NCBI GenBank assembly: GCA_964639255.1
Contig: CAZXDP010000090.1
Location: 1-5,822, forward strand
DNA: 5,822 nt
Origin: NZQO01 sp964639255
Lineage (GTDB): Bacteria > Bacteroidota > Bacteroidia > Flavobacteriales > Flavobacteriaceae
Reading direction: 5' to 3'
Part shown: positions 1 through 4,790 of the stretch, piece by piece
How positions within the stretch are numbered: the first letter of the stretch is position 1
Layout of the letters: every line of letters begins with the position of its first letter
The notes under the pieces: generated by a model
What the model was told of the DNA's origin: nothing
Databases searched by the model: none
The model's input: the letters and a program-made list of their open reading frames with translations, nothing else
Program-made: the position numbers and the translations under genes

Positions 1-14
1 CCAACTTTAGGTGG

Positions 15-22
15 CAAAAATA
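15..22 (-). promoter_or_regulatory. Promoter -7 element (TATTTTTG) for a gene left of the window
   Basis: Read on the minus strand the bases are TATTTTTG, a full match to the Bacteroidota TAnnTTTG box, 10 nt after the stress-protein stop. A TTG at 50-48 (minus strand) lies 25 nt upstream, a little farther than the usual 17-23. It probably drives a leftward gene starting outside the window. Confidence 0.45.
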
Positions 23-32
23 GTAAATTTTT

Positions 33-827
33 TTATTCCTGCACTTGCAAAACCAATAAAGGTTTGCTGGTATGAAATTCTTTTTTCAAGATCACATTCT
101 TCTCCCATAGCTTCTTGAAAAACCCTCTTTTTCGACGTACTACACAAAGCATGTCGGGATTATTGCTTTGAAAATGCTCTAAAACCGCTTGAAATGTAGT
201 TGCATTCTCGGCTTTGGTGTAGGTATTCCGAATTTTTGTTAGACGCGGACTTACCTCCTGCATCTCCTCGGTGGTTTCGGGCGTTTCTACGTGCAATACA
301 TTTATTTCGGTTCCAAAATGCTTCACGAACTGCTTCACAGGTTCCAAGGTCTTCTTGTCGAAGTTCCCATTCTTAAAAGCCATCAACATAGTAGCTGGCT
401 GCTCGAAAACAGCTCCCTCGGGCACTACTAGAATTGGAATGTTAGTGCCTTTCAGCAATTTCCCCGAAGTATTGCCCAAATACACTTCCTCTCTAATTGA
501 ATTGCTGCGCGGCGCCAAAACCATTAAATCTACCGGCACGTGCCTATGGAAGCGCATTATTCCCTCGACGATACTGCCTCCTTTTATGGGATGTGCCACT
601 ACGGTAACATCGCGAGTGTTCACTTTTGAAAGTACTTCCTGCAGCCTGTTCTCGGTTTCTTCCTTCAACAGCGCATTTACCTTCGACAGTCCGCCCACTT
701 TCGATAGTTCTTGAAACACCGACACCACGTAAACGTTTGCATCCATTTCGTGCGCTAAATCGATTGCATATTGTAAATTGCTCACAGAATGCTCCGAAGA
801 CCCAACGGGCACTAAAATATTTTTCAT
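33..827 (-). CDS. Tandem-domain universal stress protein (UspA family)
   Basis: Cytoplasmic protein of 264 residues with two consecutive Usp folds, a common architecture in Bacteroidota. The first domain (about residues 1-137) opens with the typical strand MKNILVPVGSSEHS, where Asp of the usual 'PxDgS' is replaced by Gly. It ends with LMVLAPRSNS, LGNTSGKLLKG and PILVVPEG, which correspond to the nucleotide-binding loop and last strand. That loop is only a partial match to the G-x2-G-x9-G(S/T) motif, so ATP binding is uncertain. The second domain (about 145-264) is more degenerate. It keeps INVLHVETP and the closing strand KPLLVLQVQE, but carries a basic stretch at 231-249 (RRKRGFFKK then LWEKN) and no glycine loop. 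The ATG at 827 is the first in frame and sits 28 nt downstream of a TAnnTTTG promoter element. Family membership is firm; the ligand and the stress it answers are unknown. The gene is divergent from the acetyltransferase. Confidence 0.9.
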   Translation of the reverse strand: MKNILVPVGSSEHSVSNLQYAIDLAHEMDANVYVVSVFQELSKVGGLSKVNALLKEETENRLQEVLSKVNTRDVTVVAHPIKGGSIVEGIMRFHRHVPVDLMVLAPRSNSIREEVYLGNTSGKLLKGTNIPILVVPEGAVFEQPATMLMAFKNGNFDKKTLEPVKQFVKHFGTEINVLHVETPETTEEMQEVSPRLTKIRNTYTKAENATTFQAVLEHFQSNNPDMLCVVRRKRGFFKKLWEKNVILKKEFHTSKPLLVLQVQE

Positions 828-855
828 ACTGAAGAAAATTTCGTTGTTAACGGTG

Positions 856-863
856 CAAAATTA
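856..863 (-). promoter_or_regulatory. Promoter -7 element (TAATTTTG) for the universal stress gene
   Basis: Minus-strand TAATTTTG matches TAnnTTTG and lies 28 nt before the ATG at 827, giving an expected leader of roughly 20-25 nt. No TTG is present at the usual -33 distance, a region that falls inside the first codons of the divergent acetyltransferase. Confidence 0.55.
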
Positions 864-873
864 GCTTTTATTG

Positions 874-1374
874 ATGATTAGAAGGGCCGAACCCTCGGAA
901 ATTGAGAAAATTATAACGATTACCCGCGCGTGTGCTGCGCATATGGAGGCACAGGGAATCTACCAGTGGAACGAGCATTATCCTTCCCTAGCGGCCTTTA
1001 AGGAGGATGTTGCGCGCAACCAGCTGTATGTGCTAGTTCGTGCGAACGAACTTGTGGGTAGTATCGTAATTTCCACCTTAAAAGATGCGGTTTACGAAGG
1101 TGTTTCCTGGCTTACCGCCGATGGTGGGCAACGATATATTCACCGTTTGGCAGTGCACCCCGACTTTCAAAGGATGGGATACGCACGAAGGTTGATGGAT
1201 TTTGCCGAAACGCTTTCATCCGACGAAGGTGCCATTTCGGTTCGCTTGGATACTTTCAGCTTAAATAAACGCAACCAGAAATTTTATGAAGCCCGTGGCT
1301 ATAGGCGGCTAGATGCCATTTATTTTCCGAAGCAAAGCGACCATCCCTTCTATTGTTACGAAAAGCTTTTGTAA
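874..1374 (+). CDS. GNAT family N-acetyltransferase
   Basis: A single-domain GNAT enzyme of 166 residues that should transfer an acetyl group from acetyl-CoA to an unidentified amine. The N-terminus (MIRRAEPSEIEKI) is the usual first strand and helix. Motif A is IHRLAVHPDFQRMGYARRLM (about residues 89-108), where QRMGYA is the pyrophosphate-binding Q/R-x-x-G-x-G/A loop. The C-terminal part has RLDTFSLNKRNQKFYEARGY, the motif B helix in which Asn and Tyr face the CoA, and ends in PFYCYEKLL. An in-frame TTG at 871 would add one residue, but the ATG at 874 is preferred. No clear promoter is visible; TAGCTTTT at 862-869 is a near miss to the TAnnTTTG box and would give an almost leaderless message. 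MATE follows after 85 nt but has its own promoter-like box. The substrate cannot be read from sequence; the neighbours do not suggest one. Confidence 0.88.
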   Translation: MIRRAEPSEIEKIITITRACAAHMEAQGIYQWNEHYPSLAAFKEDVARNQLYVLVRANELVGSIVISTLKDAVYEGVSWLTADGGQRYIHRLAVHPDFQRMGYARRLMDFAETLSSDEGAISVRLDTFSLNKRNQKFYEARGYRRLDAIYFPKQSDHPFYCYEKLL

Positions 1375-1444
1375 CCATAACCAACTCCAACCAAGGCATT
1401 GGTAAAGGCTATACGACTGTACTTTCCAAAGGCCATTTTATCGC

Positions 1445-1452
1445 TACTTTTG
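1445..1452 (+). promoter_or_regulatory. Promoter -7 element (TACTTTTG) for the MATE gene
   Basis: TACTTTTG is a full match to TAnnTTTG. Only seven bases separate it from the ATG at 1460, so the transcript should begin at or a few bases before the start codon. At the -33 spacing there is only a TTT (1423-1425), not TTG. Confidence 0.55.
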
Positions 1453-1459
1453 CAGCGCT

Positions 1460-2794
1460 ATGGTGCAAAAAACCAATATTTCGTTTTCCCGTATACAGCA
1501 ATTGGCGCTACCAGCCATTATTGCGGGAATCGCAGAGCCGGTCCTTTCCAGTACCGACGCCGCCATAGTGGGGAATATCCCCGTATACGGCACCGAATCG
1601 CTCGCTGCCGTAGGCATCGTTGGGTCGTTTCTCTCCATGCTCATTTGGATATTGGGGCAAACCCGAAGTGCCATTTCGGCTATCGTTTCGCAAAATCTCG
1701 GGGCTGGCAAGTTGGCCAATCTAGACAGTTTTCCGGCGCAGGCTATTTATTTCAATGTAGGATTGAGCATTTTGGTGTTGGGCTCTACCTATTTTTTCGT
1801 AGAGGAGATCTTTAGATTGTTGAATGCCGATGGTCTCGTGCTGCAGTATAGCGTAGATTATTACAACATTCGGGTTTGGGGCTTCCCTCTTACCCTGTTC
1901 ACCTTTGCCGTGTTCGGACTTTTTAGGGGACTTCAGAATACTTTTTGGCCTATGGTGATTGCCACCCTGGGCGCTGGACTAAACATTGCCCTAGATTTTG
2001 CATTGGTATACGGGCTTGAGGGTATCGTTGCACCTATGGGAATTAAGGGTGCTGCTTGGGCAAGCCTTATCGCACAGGCTGTAATGGCCCTATTTGCTCT
2101 TGGTTTTTTGCTTCGGAAGACAGAGGTTTCCTTACGGTTTACTTTCCCCCTGCATCCCGAGATTAATCGCTTGGTTTCTATGAGCGCCAACCTTTTTATA
2201 CGGTCGGTAGCGTTGAATGCCGCCCTGTTGTTGGCGGTTCGCGAGGCTACCGCTTTGGGGAAAGAATATATCGCCGCCCACGCCATAGCCATAAATTTAT
2301 GGCTGTTTACCGCTTTTTTTCTAGATGGCTACGGCGCAGCCGGTAATATTTTAAGCGGTAAGTTGCTGGGAGCACGTGATTTTAGAGGACTTTGGGCCCT
2401 TACCAAAAAGGTGACCTTATATAATATCGTAGTGGCTGGGGCGCTCATTGTAGCGGGAATTCTCTTATACGAACCGTTGGGGTTGCTATTTAACAAAGAT
2501 GCGCAAGTACTCGCCATTTTCTATGGGATGTTTTTCCTTGTATTGCTGAGTCAGCCGTTAAACGCCCTTGGGTTTACCTTAGATTCCATTTTCAAGGGTT
2601 TGGGAGAAATGAAATACCTTCGAAACGTCCTTTTGGGTGCGACCTTGTTGGGATTTTTACCCGTACTATACCTTTCTAAATACCTGGGGTGGGGCCTTCG
2701 AGGAATTTGGGTGGCCCTGCTGGTATGGGTAGGATATCGCGGCGTGGCCTTATTGCTTAAATTCAGAAAAAAATACCTGCCGTTAGCACAATAA
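1460..2794 (+). CDS. MATE family efflux transporter, DinF-like
   Basis: Inner-membrane multidrug/toxin extrusion protein, 444 residues, which fits the usual 440-460 and twelve transmembrane helices in two six-helix bundles. The N-terminal bundle starts IQQLALPAIIAGIAEPVLSS with Asp33 in STDAAIVGNI, matching the helix-1 Asp implicated in cation coupling in characterised MATEs. FRGLQNTFWP (155-164) is the family's RGLGDTxxP-like loop, followed by LNIALDFALVYG with Asp179. The C-terminal bundle contains FLDGYGAAGNILSGKLLGA (about 287-305), a signature of the DinF branch rather than the NorM branch. Substrates of DinF proteins are poorly defined; export of organic cations or oxidised compounds driven by H+ or Na+ is the family expectation, not something seen here. 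The ATG at 1460 is the only plausible start: no upstream in-frame ATG lies before the stop at 1403-1405, and the first helix follows directly. Its stop is one base from that of the convergent oxygenase gene. Confidence 0.92.
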   Translation: MVQKTNISFSRIQQLALPAIIAGIAEPVLSSTDAAIVGNIPVYGTESLAAVGIVGSFLSMLIWILGQTRSAISAIVSQNLGAGKLANLDSFPAQAIYFNVGLSILVLGSTYFFVEEIFRLLNADGLVLQYSVDYYNIRVWGFPLTLFTFAVFGLFRGLQNTFWPMVIATLGAGLNIALDFALVYGLEGIVAPMGIKGAAWASLIAQAVMALFALGFLLRKTEVSLRFTFPLHPEINRLVSMSANLFIRSVALNAALLLAVREATALGKEYIAAHAIAINLWLFTAFFLDGYGAAGNILSGKLLGARDFRGLWALTKKVTLYNIVVAGALIVAGILLYEPLGLLFNKDAQVLAIFYGMFFLVLLSQPLNALGFTLDSIFKGLGEMKYLRNVLLGATLLGFLPVLYLSKYLGWGLRGIWVALLVWVGYRGVALLLKFRKKYLPLAQ

Positions 2795-2795
2795 G

Positions 2796-3434
2796 TTAGC
2801 GTGTTTTTAGCCAACCGGTAATGCTGAATCGCTCTCCGGCATTAACCGTCTTCACTTCATGCTCCAAAATTTGGCTCTCAAAAAGGACTACGCGGCCAGG
2901 CAGGGGCAGTACTTCCACCTTTGGACGATGTTCAGGATATAGTGCGAGTTCGCCCCCATTCTCTGCCGGCCAATTTTCTTCGTTCAGGTAGCAAACGATG
3001 GAAAGCTTGCGCCTATCGTCGTTTTGGAAGGTGTCGATATGTCGTTTGTAAAATGTACCCTTGGGGTACACCGCATAGTGAAACTCTTTCTGAAGGATGC
3101 CCAAAAAACAAGTTTTGTTGAGATACGCCACCAGCTCATTAATTTTGCTGAAAAAAGCCGTTTCTGCCTCGTTTTTTTGGTGCTCATCGATCCATAGAAT
3201 GAAGTCGCCCCGAATGCTACGGTCTATCTCCTCGTTGGTACGATTGCCAATGGCCGATTTTTTAAAGCGGTCTGCTTCGTATTTTGCAAGAAGCGAATTG
3301 CGAAGCAGCTGTACCTCAGCTTCAGTAAAGAATCCATCGACAATACTGTACTGCTGTTCCAGCAAATTTGTGATAATCGCTTCGTATGTAGGATTGAGCG
3401 TAGTGTCTATCTGTTCGAACAATTGTTTCTCCAT
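2796..3434 (-). CDS. 2-oxoglutarate/Fe(II)-dependent oxygenase, prolyl hydroxylase (PHD/SM-20)-like
   Basis: Predicted cytoplasmic dioxygenase of 212 residues that would hydroxylate a substrate, most likely a protein side chain, with O2, Fe(II) and 2-oxoglutarate. The iron triad is H132-x-D134 (in YKRHIDTF) and H192 (in EHEVK); R202 (in ERFSITGW) fits the Arg that binds the 2-oxoglutarate carboxylate. Further landmarks shared with human PHD2 are IRGDFILWID (74-83), Tyr123, YLN (149-151) with Trp155, GGELALYPE (160-168) and ITGW (205-208). The closest characterised bacterial relatives in this style are PPHD-type prolyl hydroxylases, one of which modifies EF-Tu; the target here is unknown. The reading frame stays open upstream to 3692, but those 86 codons run antisense through queD. 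The ATG at 3434 is therefore chosen, 26 nt downstream of a TAnnTTTG box. The gene ends one base from the convergent MATE stop and is divergent from queD. Confidence 0.88.
   Translation of the reverse strand: MEKQLFEQIDTTLNPTYEAIITNLLEQQYSIVDGFFTEAEVQLLRNSLLAKYEADRFKKSAIGNRTNEEIDRSIRGDFILWIDEHQKNEAETAFFSKINELVAYLNKTCFLGILQKEFHYAVYPKGTFYKRHIDTFQNDDRRKLSIVCYLNEENWPAENGGELALYPEHRPKVEVLPLPGRVVLFESQILEHEVKTVNAGERFSITGWLKTR
3054..3070. repeat. 7-bp perfect inverted repeat inside the oxygenase gene
   Basis: TGTACCC and GGGTACA flank a 3-base centre (TTG on the plus strand). The repeat encodes the YPKGT segment just ahead of the H-x-D iron motif. Arms of this length are expected once or twice by chance in a window of this size. 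Confidence 0.4.
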
Positions 3435-3435
3435 A

Positions 3436-3448
3436 ACCTTCAGAAGGT
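3436..3448. repeat. 13-bp palindrome ACCTTC-A-GAAGGT directly upstream of the oxygenase start
   Basis: Two perfect 6-bp arms around one central base, starting one base outside the ATG (3432-3434, minus strand) and lying between the TATATTTG box and the start codon. In the oxygenase mRNA it could form a 5-bp stem with a 3-nt loop touching the start codon; as DNA it resembles a small operator. Confidence 0.4.
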
Positions 3449-3460
3449 AAAAAAAGTTGG

Positions 3461-3468
3461 CAAATATA
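3461..3468 (-). promoter_or_regulatory. Promoter -7 element (TATATTTG) for the oxygenase gene
   Basis: Minus-strand TATATTTG fully matches TAnnTTTG and lies 26 nt before the ATG at 3434, which supports that start over the longer open frame. No good -33 TTG is visible. It forms a divergent pair with the queD promoter in the same 111-bp gap. Confidence 0.6.
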
Positions 3469-3518
3469 CGTGGGAAAACAATATGTTTTTCAGAAAAATA
3501 CAGCCCGACAAAAACCTG

Positions 3519-3526
3519 TATCTTTG
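3519..3526 (+). promoter_or_regulatory. Promoter -7 element (TATCTTTG) for queD, perhaps also lpxH
   Basis: TATCTTTG fully matches TAnnTTTG and ends 19 nt before the queD ATG at 3546. No TTG lies at the usual -33 distance. Since lpxH follows queD by 33 nt without a full promoter box, this element may serve both genes. Confidence 0.6.
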
Positions 3527-3545
3527 TCCCTAACATTGGCAGCTT

Positions 3546-3998
<453 letters not shown>

Positions 3999-4031
3999 TT
4001 TGTTAAGGGCAAACACGTAACTTTATACCGT

Positions 4032-4790
4032 ATGCAAATTCCAACCGGTAAGAAAATTTACTTTTCGAGCGACAACCACCTAGGGGCACCTACCACCGAG
4101 CAAAGTTGGCCCAGGGAGAAGAAGTTCGTCGCCTGGCTCGATGCCATTAAGGATGACGCGGCCGCTATATTTCTGCTGGGAGATCTGTTCGATTTTTGGT
4201 TTGAATATAAAACGGTTGTGCCCAAAGGATTCGTAAGGGTTCTTGGCAAATTGGCCGAATTAAGTGATCGCGGCATTCCCATCTACTTTTTTGTGGGTAA
4301 CCACGATTTATGGATGGACGAATATTTTGAAAAAGAACTGAACATACCCATATACCGCCAGCCAGAGGAATTCGAGCTTCACGGCAAACGGTTTTTAATA
4401 GGTCACGGTGATGGCAAGGGTCCCAAGGATAAGGGTTATAAACGAATGAAAAAAATTTTCACCAACCCGGTGTTCAAGTGGATGTTCCGCTGGTTGCACC
4501 CCGATATTGGGGTGCGCATTGCGCAGCACCTCTCGGTAAAGAACAAATTGCTCTCGGGTGAGGAAGACGCCAAGTTTCTTGGAGCGGAAAATGAATGGTT
4601 AGCCCAGTACGCCAAACGAAAATTGGAAAGTAATCACTATGATTACTTTGTATTTGGCCACCGCCATTTGCCTATGGAAATTCAGGTAGGCGAACATTCA
4701 ACCTACTTTAACCTAGGCGATTGGATAACGCACTACACCTACGGTGTTTTTGATGGGGAAACCTTTTCCCTGCAACACTTTACTCCTTAA
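4032..4790 (+). CDS. lpxH: UDP-2,3-diacylglucosamine diphosphatase (LpxH)
   Basis: Hydrolyses UDP-2,3-diacylglucosamine to lipid X (2,3-diacylglucosamine 1-phosphate) plus UMP in lipid A synthesis, acting at the inner face of the cytoplasmic membrane. The 252-residue protein has all calcineurin-type metallophosphoesterase motifs in order: D14-x-H16 in SSDNHLG, G50-D51 in GDLFDFWFEY, G89-N90-H91-D92 in GNHDLWM, His125 in IGHGDG, and GH-x-H at 209-212 (FGHRHLP). These give the dinuclear metal site, usually Mn. The middle helical segment (about 130-185), with PVFKWMFRWLHPDIG, is the cap typical of LpxH and separates it from generic phosphatases. It lies 33 nt after queD on the same strand. TAACTTTA at 4018-4025 is only a near match to a promoter box, so readthrough from queD is likely. 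The last 11 bases overlap the 3' end of the convergent recJ. Confidence 0.92.
   Translation: MQIPTGKKIYFSSDNHLGAPTTEQSWPREKKFVAWLDAIKDDAAAIFLLGDLFDFWFEYKTVVPKGFVRVLGKLAELSDRGIPIYFFVGNHDLWMDEYFEKELNIPIYRQPEEFELHGKRFLIGHGDGKGPKDKGYKRMKKIFTNPVFKWMFRWLHPDIGVRIAQHLSVKNKLLSGEEDAKFLGAENEWLAQYAKRKLESNHYDYFVFGHRHLPMEIQVGEHSTYFNLGDWITHYTYGVFDGETFSLQHFTP
4496..4530. repeat. Overlapping, mutually exclusive inverted repeats inside lpxH
   Basis: GCACCCC (4496-4502) and GGGGTGC (4509-4515) form a 7-bp GC-rich stem with a 6-nt loop. The right arm also belongs to a second pairing: GGTGC (4511-4515) with GCACC (4526-4530), and TGCGC (4513-4517) with GCGCA (4521-4525). The region encodes LHPDIGVRIAQHL. Confidence 0.4.

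Noticed and set aside
271..832. Two plus-strand open frames antisense to the stress-protein gene
   Set aside because: Cys-, Ser- and Thr-rich composition typical of antisense shadows, no family motifs, and the minus strand is a clear Usp gene.
1390..1403. ACCAA-GGCA-TTGGT hairpin after the GNAT stop as a terminator
   Set aside because: The stem is only 5 bp and no T-run follows; too weak to call.
1353..1815. Frames spanning the GNAT-MATE gap and the start of MATE, on both strands
   Set aside because: They overlap the well-supported MATE transmembrane reading frame and show no domain.
2782..2800. GTTAGC direct repeat, 13 bp apart, at the MATE stop
   Set aside because: A 6-bp repeat is expected by chance and lies partly in codons; no sign of an insertion or attachment site.
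3097..3450. 117-codon plus-strand frame antisense to the oxygenase
   Set aside because: Low-complexity Ser- and Cys-rich translation mirrors the oxygenase codons; no motif or promoter.
4018..4025. TAACTTTA as a separate lpxH promoter
   Set aside because: The last base departs from TAnnTTTG and the nearest TTG is only 15 nt upstream; readthrough from queD is the simpler explanation.
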